DNA from: Malus domestica
Lineage: Eukaryota; Streptophyta; Magnoliopsida; Rosales; Rosaceae
Direction: 5' to 3'
DNA length: 64,000 bases
Assembly: GCF_042453785.1 (NCBI RefSeq)
Contig: NC_091674.1
Span: forward strand, 26,577,001 to 26,641,000
Shown here: positions 37,430-49,600 of the stretch, piece after piece
Position numbering within the stretch: position 1 is the first letter of the stretch
How the letters are laid out: each line of letters opens with the position of its first letter
Program-made: the position numbers and the translations under genes
The notes under the pieces: generated by a model
Database searches by the model: none
The model's input: the letters and a program-made list of their open reading frames with translations, nothing else
Told to the model about the DNA's origin: nothing

Positions 37430-40400
37430 ACTTCAATAGACAATTTATAGATTTGGTCAAATGGCGTGTACAAATTGATCTAGCAAGGCAGGTTAGATGC
37501 TGCATTAGGTGTTATTTTGTGGCTTGAACCTTATCATCAAGATCTTCCAACCATTTTCTCAAAAAAAAAAAAAAAAATAAATAAATAAAAAAAGATCTGC
37601 CCACCATTGAAGATCGATTTTGCATTATTTGGTAGGTTGGCATGCTGTACCAGATGATTAACGTTCATCAGTATCTCTTAAGATATTGTTAATTAGCTTG
37701 GTTAATTTCTTAATCAGGAGTTGGAATCTTGTGATTTAGTTTTAGCGGGCAAGGAATGACAAAACCAAGCATTTTCAATCTGTATATTATTTTCAACTGC
37801 AATTTGAGTATTTTAGGTGTCAACTCATTGTCAATGGGTCAATATTCCCAACTGATTACTATATATTAATAGTATATTAGCATCACAAATGAACAGATAA
37901 CCTTTTCTTTAATTTATTTCCTGCAAAGAATCTTTGGGGGATTTTTAATCTTATAAAAGGCCAAAAGCTTGCATTATTATTATCAGAGTAGTAACTTTCC
38001 CACTACTCGCGTTTTATTGCGGAATGATCTTTTGTTTCATTTCGTCTTTCTACAATACTTGTCTTATTTATAATTTTGGGATTAAATACAAAGAAAAATT
38101 AAGCGACGAAAAATAAAAGAAAAATGCTAAATGATCGATACATTTAAGAGTGTGAAAATCACTACCTATCCCTTCTTTGCATGTCTCTTTTCTTGCTTTG
38201 TTGTTGATTTAAATAAGTTAAAGAAGTATCAATAAACAAAAACACAAAAAAACGAGAGAAAAGAAATGCAAAATGATAAATTTAAAGTGTGAAAATCATT
38301 ATTATCCTAGTTTCTCCGTTTTCAATCTTTTCTTTTTATAAATCCTTAATTGAATAAGCGAAAAGAGAATCTATAAACGAAAACAAAATGAGTACAAAAG
38401 AGAAGACAAGAACGTGAAAATGATTACCTATTATTATTGTTAACATCATGGGGAGGCTGCAATTACCAAAACGAAGAAGCACAAAATTAGGGTGGTGCAG
38501 CACATGCAAGTGTACCTTGGAAACATTGATGAAAATACCACGTGTCCATGTTGTGTAGTACCAGCTCATCAAGATTCGAACATCTAGCCAAAACTTATGG
38601 TACAGAATATGTCCCTTGCCCGTACAAGTTATGGTTGTTGGCTAATGATATTACATTACTTTAACCATGATTAATTAGAATACTAATTATCGTAAATGAC
38701 AAAGTTTAGGAGGTGTAAAGTAAAGGATAGGCATGTTGCTTTTTCGAGTGAGTCTTGTATATGGACCATGGACATAATTGTTTCGGCAATGATAATATAA
38801 TATACGACGATATTATATAGCTAGGGTTTGCATGGGATTTGGATTTGTTAGTGGATTTTTATGTATCGGACGGTTGAGATTTGTTTGTGCGTGCATGGAC
38901 GGTAGTGATGGGTGTATTACACTATTACGATAGAGGACAAGCGAATGTGAAGGGAGGAAGACTATAAATAGAGGATGGTTGGCTGCTTAGTTTGAAAGCA
39001 GTGATTGATAGTTGGATTTCTTCTTTAAATTATTAAAAAATAAGTCCAATCGTCTACTATGTTGCATGGTCTAAAAATTTAGTCTTTTCACTATTTTCCA
39101 TTAGAAAAAGACGGGACTGATAGGGAATGTTTGTTATCTAGCTCTATTTTGTACATTGCATGAACATGGCTGATGGAGGATACCACGTGAACTTCTGCTC
39201 GCTTGATATTCCATGTATGATCAAGCTTACTAGTTAATGACACTCTTACAAGCGATTAATTGGTATATTATGTTATCAGATTATCAACTAAATTAGCAAT
39301 ATATAATGATTAACGGTTCATCCAATAATCCCACTGCTTCATAAAAAATTAATCTGGTATGAGCTACGAATATTATTCGTAGAATTATAGAAAAGAATAA
39401 CATATCCCTTTCATTATTTGTACTATTAAAGCATAGAGTTAATTTGGCCACACAATGAAGGTGAGGAAGTCACCTAACCCTAACACCTTGTTTATTTTTT
39501 TTTTCCACTAGTTTGCTAATTTGACCACACAATCTTGACAAACTAATGTTAAGAAAAAAATTACTAATTAATATTTATCTCCTCCATATATAAATATAAT
39601 TATGACCCTATACGTATACTTAGTGGCGAGTTTCTGATTCTGCCATTGCATAACATGATTAGGGTTTTCTCCATAATCATGACTCGTACACATAGTGGTA
39701 AGTTTCAGACTCCTCCAATGCATAACATGATTAGGGTTTTTGGGTCATAGTACTTAACAAGAGAGGAGAGAGCAACCCTAGCAAGGTAAGGAACAATTGC
39801 ATGAAACGTTTATGATGGTTGTTTGGATATAAGACATGATGTGTCTAAATCGACGCCTACTACAAGTGTTGTTATGTTTTCTTGTAAATAGTTTGATGCC
39901 GAGACTTCACCATTGTTGATAACAAAACCTAACATGCTTCAAGTTTGCGTTACAACTTTATAAATTATGTCATCATAATATTATTATTTATCAATTCCAC
40001 CGGAGCATCAATCAAGGCACAGACGGCAGATGACAATGACATAGCTTACGAAAAAAATTTCATTGTGACGGGAATACGGATGGTACACCACGTGTTCTTA
40101 TGTAAGTGGCAGAAAATTTTATTTTTTAAGTTACTAACTTTTTAACACACAAATCCCACCATTTGTATAGTAATACGTGGTGTACCAACAAATTTAAAAT
40201 TAAAAAAGAATATATATTTTGGACAATGAAATCAAAATAAAAGAGAAAAAAGTTTGGATTTTTCTTACCCAATTTATAATTCTCATATCTTAATCAGATA
40301 ATGGGCCGTTAATGGGCTCAGTTTTGATTTCTCAAGTTTTTTAAAGCACAATTACTTGGTGCTAAATCTTTTGCTTATTTCAGGCCCACTGTACCTATGT

Positions 40401-40451
40401 CTGCCCGGCGCTTGCAAGAAGAGAATGTGGACTCTATTATTTTAGAAGTTA
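37430..40451. other. Intergenic, no gene seen
   Basis: AT-rich sequence with an A-rich run (37561-37590) and an isolated, good TATA box (ctataaatag at about 38964) with no recognised gene after it. A two-copy repeat at 39597-39755 is based on agtttc(t/a)gattctgcc-like and cataacatgattagggtttt words. An unannotated non-coding transcript near 38990 cannot be ruled out. Confidence 0.4.
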
Positions 40452-40460
40452 AACATAAAA

Positions 40461-41621
40461 TGGTTTTTATCACAAATGATCTCTGAAATTTACTCTCACC
40501 ATTAAGATGGTCCATGAAATTGAAAATCAATCAATGTAGTCCCTGAAAATATGTGTTGCAAATCAATGTGGTCATTTTGTTACAATTCTGTTAAGTGCTG
40601 ATGTGACACACAAATGGACATTCATAAGTTCTTTTTTTTTTCTTCTCACAAATGGTTTTTGAAATTGACCCACGACATCAAAATGGTCCCTAAAATTGAC
40701 CCACAACATCAAAATGGTATCTGAAATTGAAAATTGATCAATGTAGTCCCACAAGTAAGTATCTCAAATCAATGTAGTCATTCCGTCACAATTTTGTAAA
40801 AAATTCTATTATGTGTTGACGTGATACATAAATGGGTCACACAAGTCTAATTAAATTTTAAAAAAAATACAAACAGGCTTAATAATTTAATAGTTAATAT
40901 AAAAAATGTCAACCCAAAAACTCAGGCATGCAATCACCTCTGATTCCAGTCCACATTTCTCTACCTCGTTCGCTCTCTATTCTCTAAAAAAAAATCAATA
41001 CACCCATCTTTACACACTTCGACACTCTTCACCGGATTGAACTTGGATCGAGATCACCATTGGTGACGGCTTGGCCATTGGCAACGACTTCTAGGACATC
41101 ACCGTTAACATTTAGGTGATCAATAACCTTAATCTTAGAGAGCTTATTTGGCGCTTCCCTGGTGGTCTGGTGATGCAAAGAACGACGATGTCTGTCTTGA
41201 GATAATGAGGTTATAACCGAGGTGCATCTATTGTTAGTTGAAAAATATTTCCACACCTCCTCTTAGGCCTTAGTTAAGCCTTGTGTCTTTAAGAATTTAT
41301 AGAAGGGATATCTCTTCGGAGTAGGCCCTACTATAAGAAAAAAAAAATTTCCATTGTGCAAAAAGGTATTTAGACAACTTTTTAAATTAATTTTTATATC
41401 CACATGAGCACATAACAAATTTTTTTTTACAAAATAATGTCAGAAAGATCATATTAATTTGCGACACTTATTTTTAAGGACTACATTGATTAATTTTCAA
41501 TTTTAGGGACCATATTGATGGTGTGGGTCAATTTTAGGAACCATCTTGATGGTGTGAGTCAATTTCAGGGACCATCTTAATGGTGTGGGTCAATTTTATG
41601 GACTATTTGTGATAAAAACCC
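40461..41621. mobile_element. Mutator-like element, 1161 bp, long terminal inverted repeats
   Basis: The left end ggtttttatcacaaat continues with ttaagatggtcc and similar phrases. It is matched in inverse by the right end (ccatcttaatgg ... atttgtgataaaaacc) over well beyond 100 bp. Perfect 9-bp direct repeats AACATAAAA flank it (40452-40460 and 41622-41630), the hallmark size for Mutator-like elements. The ends themselves are built of short tandem units (aaaattgacccacaac, catcaaaatggt). No transposase is seen. The centre (about 40920-41300) has a different, more GC-rich texture and contains a minus-strand frame (41029-41256) that looks protein-like but is not recognised; it could be a captured gene piece, as in Pack-MULEs. 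Confidence 0.85.
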
Positions 41622-41631
41622 AACATAAAAT

Positions 41632-42035
41632 ACTTGTGTCACGTAGTATTATGGTCTAATGGTTCATCTTCATTTATAAGTAAGGTTTTATGTTCGATTC
41701 TCGCCAAAAACGAATTTGAACTACATTATTGTTAGCCCATTGTAAGGCTTAGCCCATTGCAAATCTGAACGGTTGCTTTATTGGCCCCGGTTATGCGTAT
41801 TCCATGCGTTTTAACCCGCAGGTGATAGTAGTTGAGCTTGGACTCTTCCATGAGGGAAAGAGTTATCCTTTCTTGTCTAAGTTAAAATTTGACATGTGCA
41901 AAAAGATTTCCTTATGTTTTTAATGAGTTGCTTTAGTATATTTTGTAATTTTGTATGATTTTAACTTTTTCACGTAATAAAGCATGATAATTAATATGAA
42001 ATTTTGATGTATATGCATATAAGGAAATTGTAGCT
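41632..42035. other. Intergenic, possible pseudogene remnant
   Basis: Contains short protein-like stretches around 41820-41900 (such as VELGLFHEGKSYPF) but no continuous frame. Confidence 0.3.
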
Positions 42036-42302
42036 ATGGAAGGAATGTTTTCCTTTAGTGAAACTCACCAAGAAGAAGTTCCATACAACGAGAAATTCTC
42101 ATATGACCGAATCAAGCATTATTTTGTGGACAAGTTAATACGGATAGTTGTGCGTTATTGGCTTGAGATATTGTTCTTGCACAACATTGTGCCTATGTCT
42201 ACCCAACAAAAAGAGAGGTTGAATTCAATCTTAGAATTTGCAAACTCCCCAAGGCACAAAATGGAAAGAAATGCTTCCATATTAACAACTCAAGATTTCA
42301 CC
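42036..42302 (+). pseudogene. Unrecognised protein-like frame cut by a MITE
   Basis: The frame from ATG 42036 encodes a charged, non-repetitive sequence (EGMFSFSETHQEEVPYNEK, then RYWLEILFLHNIVPMST) that does not look random. I do not recognise the family. It runs directly into the MITE copy at about 42302, so its natural end is lost or was never there. No intron-exon partner was found downstream before the CASPL gene. Treat as a possible gene relic. Confidence 0.3.
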
Positions 42303-42457
42303 ATTATTTTTACGAAAAGTTCCCGGTACTGTTCACTTTAACGAAAAATCATATTTTTACACTAAAAAATCAATCCTAATACGATTCACTTTACCCTTTA
42401 TTTTATCCTTATCGTTAAAACTCCAAAGTTTTCAAGATCTTTTCATTAGTTTTCCTT
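42302..42457. mobile_element. MITE copy 4 of the 5-copy family
   Basis: Contains the family phrases tgttcactttaacgaaaaat, ttttacactaaaaa, atccttatcgttaaaact and the end cattagttttcctt. About 155 bp, like the copies at 11553 and 11715. Confidence 0.8.
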
Positions 42458-42702
42458 TATTTTTATTAAGTCTATAATTATACACACAAATTGCCATGTT
42501 GGGAACACGTTGTTTGAAGCTTTACAAACAACATTGAAAAAACGAAAAATTGAGTCTACGGGCCGTCGGTTATAAATGATTATGATCCACTCACACTTCG
42601 ATTTGCACCTCCTCAGGGCCTAGTGAGAGCAAGGCGGCTGTTGAGGAGGACGTGTAGGCTTGGCATTAGTGCCGACTGCCTACCGTGTAGGTAGGATATA
42701 TA

Positions 42703-44446
42703 TCATGCAGAATCATAGGTACAGAGGTTGTAACCAGATACGAGGGAGCTAAGCGCAAAGGCGACAAAAGCCAGGAAGGCCATGCTGACCGAAGCAGTAG
42801 CCATCTCCGTGAACTCATCCTTCCCCCAATTTGATTGCCAGTCGTCAACCCGGGTGGCTGCAGACGAGGATGCCGAAATGAGAAGGTATGCCAGTACCTG
42901 CAAGTTCAACCAACACCACAAAAGCACAACGCATTGCTTATCAGTACACAAATCTTTAGCTTCCCTCGAGCTGAGGCAGTACACCCTAAATCTTAAAATG
43001 GCATCGCTTCGGCCAGAAGCATAATAATAACGCAGAGGCCTGTTTCGGAAACAAATAAAAAGGCGTTGGGTCGCAACAAACTTAGCTAAGTTTTCGAGTC
43101 ACTAATCGATGCTCGTTACCTTCCGAACAAGAACTATACAAGCAACTATTTTCCCTAAACAAAAGTTACCCTACTCCACTGACATATAAGATAATACATT
43201 TAGCAATAGAAATGTTAAACAGCGATGAAGACAGACGGGCTGACTGAGTAACTTGCCTGATCCATGAAGAAATCAAAGTGGCGACGAAAATGGTGGCGGA
43301 TCACGTACTTCCCGGTGACCATATGGTAGGATAGATTGTAGGCTTGAAAGGCAGCATATGCAAATCCAATTGCATTCACAGATAAGCAATACCTGCAAAG
43401 TTTAGCACATAATCCTCAATTCATCATAACATTATCTCCAAAAGTAAACAAAAATTCAAGAACCAAATTCACAGTGAAAACTGTTTCAACAAATCATCAA
43501 AATAATAACAGAGCAAAGCATGAAAATTGGTTGAAATTTAAATTTTAACTAGGCTTTTTAGCCAAAATAGTTCGTTTAAATCATTTTGGGTGAAAAAAAA
43601 AATCGTTAAATTAAGAGTATTTTTTGTTTTTTCAATTTAACATAAAGACAAAAGTGAGTGACACGAAACAATTTCAATGATTACTTCTATCGATTATAAC
43701 AACCTGAGGACCATTTTGACTAAAAAAAATCTTTTACAGTTTGAATTAAAATTAAAACACTAATTTGACTTAATCAGCTAATCATTAATAATTTTCTGAA
43801 AAAGGGAGATTAAATTGAAAGTCAGGCGGAGGAGGAACCTGTATTCCTTGTAGCGATCGAAGGAGTCGCCGCTCCAGCCCTGAGTCTTATCCGCCGCCAT
43901 AACCGAGAACGAAACCAGGCACAGCACCAACTCGCTCACTCTAAACCCCAGCGCCGCCGTCTTCACCATCTCCCCCCTCTTCGACCGTCTTAGAATCGAA
44001 TTCGTCAGCCCCCTGGATCTCCCACCGCCAACACCGGTGACTCCGCCCTCCTCCCCGCCTCCAACACCGTTGACTACGCCGGTCGGCCCAACCTTCGACA
44101 CGGACGGCGCCACTTCCTCCCTCACCGCCCGGTTGTACACCACCACCGGCGACGGCGCCTTGGCGTTCTCCGGCGGCTTCTGAGGCCGGAGCGGCGAGTA
44201 CTTGGTGAACTTGTCGACGACCGTGATCGCCTTGGAGTTGTCGACCGGATTTTCCGGCGTATTCTCGACGGACTCGTACGGCGGAGTGTCGGGCGGGTCG
44301 GAGGCGTCGGATCGGATCGGGGAGTGGAATCGGAGGGGAGAATCGGCCTGGGCCGAGTCGTCGGATTTCAAAGACCAAGACTTCTTCATGTTGGGATTGG
44401 ATTTCTGGTGATGGTTGGGATTTTGGGATTGGGGTTGGGATTCCAT
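42703..44446 (-). CDS. CASP-like membrane protein, subfamily 4A
   Basis: Three exons, 44446-43839, 43392-43257 and 42897-42703, give 312 residues; the frames close exactly. Intron 1 is GT-AG. Intron 2 (43256-42898) uses a GC donor, CAG|GCAAGT, with a normal TTGCAG acceptor. Residues 1-160 are a Pro/Ser-rich cytosolic tail with SPLRF-like and Gly-rich pieces. Then come four membrane spans (about 164-185, 205-225, 240-262, 278-303). The MARVEL-like CASP signature is present: Arg169 in span 1 ([10 protein letters not shown]) and Asp247 in span 3 (FFMDQ). CASPs scaffold Casparian-strip membrane domains; CASPL4A proteins are widely expressed relatives with long N-termini and no firmly assigned role. 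The start is the first Met after a GC-rich leader. A run of 10 G lies in the leader at about 44533. Confidence 0.93.
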
Positions 44447-44599
44447 TTGGGCGCGTATAAAATTTTCTCGGGCGTTTGATGCAGTGGGAAAAAGAGTGTT
44501 TGGGAACTGAGAAAGTAAGAAGAAAAGTGATGGGGGGGGGGACTCCGGAGTCTTTAATTTGTTGATGCTTTCGCGCTGTGGGGAAGTGAGCCACGTGGA

Positions 44600-45240
44600 A
44601 AGGTTGTTTCCCGCTTACTACTTACTAAAGTTGAGTGAGGGATGACAAGTTGATTCATTCATACGACGTCGTTACCTGCCTCTTTTACACTGGCGAATGA
44701 CATGGCGGAAGGTAAAGTTACCACATGACTGAGTTAATCATCACATTAAGTCAGTTGACCAACACGGTATGCATGTTTCTCTAAACTAAATTTTGGATTC
44801 CTTAATTTTTTTTTAAACGATATTATCTACATTATGTGGAAGTGGGCTAAGTCTCACAATTGACTCAATAACGTGGTTCAAATTCCTCTTTGGCGATAAT
44901 TGAACCTAAAACCTCTAACTTACCAGTGAAAAGGAATATTACCATAACGTAGGACTAAGTGGCATATAAATAATAAAATTTAAGCGGGGTCTCGATCCCT
45001 TAACTTATATTAACAAAAATACCAATGTATTACCAAACCAGTTTATTATCTGCTCAAACATTTAGTAAGTAATATAACGATATCCATTAAACATTTCGTG
45101 GTAAGAGCGATAGAAGAAAAAGAAAAAGCCAAGAGCTTTAAGAGCCTCAAGAGGAAGCCTTGTATGGTAAAAGCAAGAAAAACAAATAAAATCGTAGAAA
45201 ATCCAAGCTGTTGTAAACATTGATGGCTGGCCACTAAATA
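44600..45240. other. Intergenic, CASPL promoter side
   Basis: No gene seen. The part next to 44600 is expected to hold the CASPL promoter. The rest is AT-rich. Confidence 0.4.
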
Positions 45241-45242
45241 AT

Positions 45243-45640
45243 ATGATGGATGACTGTACCAATCACTTTAGAGCAAAGAGGACAAATGGGAATCTTATCA
45301 GCGGAAGCGAGCTGTACAACAACTTTCAGTGCTCTTACTTCCTATATAAATACAAGACACCTTATGCACAAAAGAGAGATCATCACAGAGAGACTCACGG
45401 AAGAGGAAGAGAAAAAAGAGAGGAAGAGGAAGAGGAAGAGAGAAAAGAGAGGAAGAGAGAAAAGAGAGGAGATAATAGAGAGAGTTATCTTTGTACTCAT
45501 ATTATTCCAAATTATAATGAAAGCACCACTGCTGCCCCGAGGACGTACTCCGATCACACTTATTGTAGAGGAACCTTGTAAATTTTGTGTCTTATTTCAT
45601 TTATTCCATTGCACACACCGTCGATTTTACAACACAAACA
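45243..45640 (+). mobile_element. LTR-like fragment with TATA box (boundaries unclear)
   Basis: A TATA box (ctatataaatac, about 45340) is followed by a long purine-rich leader (45398-45490). Then comes a segment (ataatgaaagcaccactgct, cgaggacgtactccg) that I associate with the R/U5 part of long-terminal repeats in woody dicots. No paired LTR or target duplication could be fixed. The purine tract is what yields the long frames in this stretch; they are not genes. Confidence 0.35.
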
Positions 45641-45814
45641 AGCTTTTAAGTGGAAAAGCTTTATATAAAGTTTTCTTTAATTTACTAGTGCGCTAAAAGG
45701 CATAAATTTCTTCCCCAACTTTCCCCTCTTCCTTCGTGTAAATACATTCCTCCTCCTCCTGTGAATACCATTCACAAGAATAAAACACACTTGTACGATA
45801 AATAGTTGATAATA

Positions 45815-46012
45815 GGAGGCAGATTCTGTGCCCTCCCACTTCCCGTGTCCTCCTGTTTTGTGTGGTTACGGTTAAGCCACGTCAACATTTTATATTTTTT
45901 TTATAGAGATAATAAGACAAAAATAAATAGTAATATAAAATGTTAACCTAGTTTAACCGTGACCATACAAACAGGAGGACACAGGAAGTGAATGCGCAGA
46001 GAATCTGCCTTC
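45815..46012. mobile_element. Mutator-type MITE, 198 bp
   Basis: Long inverted ends of about 75 bp (ggaggcagattctgtgc on the left, and on the right the inverse of gaaggcagattctctgcg), with gtgtcctcctgtttt and gtttgtatgg in both arms. The 9-bp target duplication TTGATAATA is exact (45806-45814 and 46013-46021). It can fold into a near-complete hairpin. Lies about 600 bp downstream of the EXECUTER stop codon. Confidence 0.92.
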
Positions 46013-46021
46013 TTGATAATA

Positions 46022-46615
46022 TCCTCCTGTTGTCAGACAGCCCAACGTCCTATGTTAATAACTTGTCAATCAAATCATCAAGAAAGGTCACGATTGATAG
46101 TTACGCTTTAACACTATTTTGAAGAAAGTGTATACGAAAAACGATCAATCACAATGATTTTGATGATTAAATTAACAAAAAAGAAAGTACCAATACCTTC
46201 GTTTTCAAGCCACAGGATATTTCGCAATCAACTTTTCATGGTATACTGATTTCTTAAGATTTGCTACTCTGATGATTGATGAGTTTCCATTAACTAGTTC
46301 ATCAACTAGTCATGATAACAAACCGTCTGTAGAGAAGAACATATTAACAGTCGATGCAGAGGAAGCCGAGCAGTGTCCGGAAATGCTCATGATTCGGAGC
46401 CTCGTTGTAGTTTCGGTACCAGTCTTATATATATTCGGTTCAGCAAAAATGATATACAGCTCATGGAGTTACAACGGGGTAAAACTCGAACAGATTGGGA
46501 ATCAACCGTCTATATATATTTGCTCAGATACGATACACTTAAAAGAACTCTTCTCTTACATATTTGCTTGCCAAATCGAAGTGGTAAAAACTCGAACAGA
46601 TTGGGAATCATTGGT
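46022..46615. other. Region 3' of EXECUTER
   Basis: Probably includes the EXECUTER 3' UTR (minus strand). A two-copy phrase (aaaactcgaacagattggga at about 46482 and 46588) marks a short local duplication of about 106 bp next to the final exon. Confidence 0.45.
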
Positions 46616-49600
46616 TCAGTCTGGTAGTTTCAGGCGGTTGAACAGTACAAGGAAACTTTGCTCTGGGACGATGTAAAGAAAACCAAGATCTGCACTTTTG
46701 ACATATGGTCCAATGCCCTGCACACCAAGTTACAAACATCAAGCAAAAGAAGGGAAATGAGAGAAAAGAAATACGAGGCCGGTTCTTTGAGAGTTTTGGT
46801 TAATCCGAATGTATAAGGAAGAAAAGCTAGTAGGCATACTGAACTGGTTTATTCACCTTGTTACTGAGTTGGAGAAGTTCTCCTTCAACCCACTGTGGAT
46901 TCCGGAACCCAAATTCTGCTATTCTTCCTTGTCCTTTGTAACTTGCAACCTGGATAAATGAACACTTAGTCGGCAGCATACATCCATCCAGAGTTTCATT
47001 TTGTTGCAGCCTAAAAGATGTTCTTTAGTTCAATCCGTAATTTATTATAATGCCAAAATAGGGTATATGGAACTTTTTCTTCACACAGTTCCTTGTGTGG
47101 TTTGAAATGGTATCAGGAGAAATCAACGTGTTACTTCACGAAACATGAGGCACCAGCACAGGGCTCATGATCCTATAGTATGTATATGGTACTTTAGAAA
47201 TGCCCCTAATAAGAGAAATGGTATCAACAATTGTACACGCCAGAGGAGATTTTCAACTAACAAAAGCAAAAATTTTCTAGCTGTTCTATGCAGAAAAGAG
47301 CAGACAGGGTTTTCTAAAACTTTTAGGCACAACTTGATCTACTAGTTACCATGGTACTGAGAAAAACAAACTTCCTTGAGTTTTTGGTCTTAGAACTGTA
47401 TAAAAGAAAAATATCACACACACCAAACACATGCACATATGCAGACACAGTGCAAAGTATCATTACCACTCCTAATTCATCTGGATACAATCCACGGTTA
47501 GATTGGCGGTTCCCTTTCCCAATTTTAGCACGAAATGTCACCTGGATATGAAAAAAATCAGAGAGTTTAGTACAAGACATGTTACATACAGTGAACATGT
47601 GGTGTCACAGAGCAAGTGGCATGGTATCACAAAATTTAGAAAGCTAACCTGGCCAGCAGGAACATTCAGGTCCCCAGTTAGTTTAACTGCCTCAACATAT
47701 TCGAAGAACTCCATATCTACAGATTCTTTGCCTTCTGAGCTATTCCAGTGCCCGTACTTACGCCTGAGTTGCACTACCTCCTTGCCGTAAGGGCCAAATG
47801 CACCAACATACAGGCCTGTACTTCAAGCAGAAGAACTCCTCAGAAGATTGTCCTTTTAAGTAAAAAAAGTAAAATGTGGAGGATAAGAAAACTGACCTTC
47901 AAATGGATCCAAATCTCCTCTAAAGGTGTTGAGGCGACTAAACTTTGTATACTCAGATAATCTATTCCACTTCTGAGCTTGATTAACGGCAAACTTGACT
48001 ACTTCACGCATATTCCGTGTCATCTGTTTATAATTTAAAGGAAAGTTACGCACTATGAGTGATTCACACCACTGTCAACAAAAACTTAATATTGTGCCCC
48101 AGAAGAAATGAGAATTTAGGGAAATTTTTTAATGTTAACTATCTAGTATCAGTCTCTTCTAAAATATAGATCTAAAACTGCAAAACCTTCCACCAGTTAT
48201 GTGAATTTAAAAACAAACCCGAAACTTTCATTTTGCCCTCAAAATTTATAGCTGAGACAAACTATGGACATGACGCAAACTTCCTAGAAATACTAAATCC
48301 AAAAATGATAGAAAACGGGAAAAGGAAGACATAAAGCAAGGGTAGTCTTCGGAAAATCCAAATTCTAAACCCTTGTTTGCCATGAGTCTACCATGTACAA
48401 CAAAAGTATCCAACTCAAATGATTCTGTTCATGAACCCAGTCACTTTTTACCAACTGGAAGAGTAGGTTTTTTAGTATGTGCAATCTCCATATCATATTT
48501 TCCTGATGGCGTAGAAGTTCAACTGACCTTTGAAGAAAGCTTGTCAGAATTAAAAAATGCCTTGGCAACCTCAGAAGGCATGAGCTCAGGGGCACTTTTA
48601 GGTGCTAGAGCTGCCACCTTGAACTTAGATGCCTTACTTTCTCCCGTGTCGTGATCTAGGCTTCTCCCTGGAATATGCAACACAAAAGAATCTTTCTCCC
48701 CATCTTTGATTTCAGCAGGCCAACGCACATACTCATCCTTGGTAGGAACATCCTCATTATTATGTACAACCCCACCAATAAAAAGTTTCATATCCAAATC
48801 CTTTTCATCTTCTATGGTATCAATACCTTCTCCTAGAGTGACCTCGTCAGACTGAATTTCATCCAAATTATTCACTTCGTCTTCAGAATTCTCATCAGAA
48901 TCTGACGAGTCACTATTTTCTTGCATCAATTGGTTCACAGAATTGTCATCCTCTTTCACTTCCTTAGCAATATCAACATCCATGACTTTAACTTTCAGTC
49001 CTGGAATTTTTGTCTTAAGAAAATTTAACACACCTTTTATCCCCTCCTCAGCTGCTCCCTCAATATTAATGCCCTTGAACTCGCTGCTCTCTGCCTTGCC
49101 TTCATTTTTCTGTACATCTACTATGGTTGCACTCTCAAGTTCGGAAGTGGATGAGCCTTTTTCAGGTTTGGAAGGTGCAACAGCGGAGTTTGTTGAACTG
49201 CCTTTGGGTTGGTGTAAGTACACTACCTGCAACAGATATGATATCAGAAGACCAGAGAGGCAGGACAAACTGCATTAGACAGGTGAAAGATAGTTTGTTT
49301 GAAAGATCTGTATTTACCTGCATAATGTATGTCCCATCAGCATTTTTTACCACAAAAATTTCAAATAGGGGACTTCCCGGTGATGCTTCAACCAACTGTC
49401 TGCAACAAATAACAAATCAATAGTTTTCTCCAGTAGATGAAAAATAAATCAAAACCCAAAAGATCTTACCTTGGACTGTAACTCCTCCCAATAAATCTGC
49501 CCACACCAGGAGTTATTCGTATTAGCCTTCCAAAAGGATCATCTAAATCTTTTGGGTACCCAACCCACCAACCTACCTGCAGATACAGAGAGAACCATTT

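Noticed and set aside
43941-44594. 217-residue minus-strand frame over the CASPL first exon
   Set aside because: It is the +1 shadow of the GC-rich N-terminal exon. The alternative frame gives the CASPL membrane domain and splices correctly.
45342-45696. Long Glu/Arg/Lys-rich frames
   Set aside because: They are produced by an A/G-rich tract on both strands; low complexity, no gene structure.
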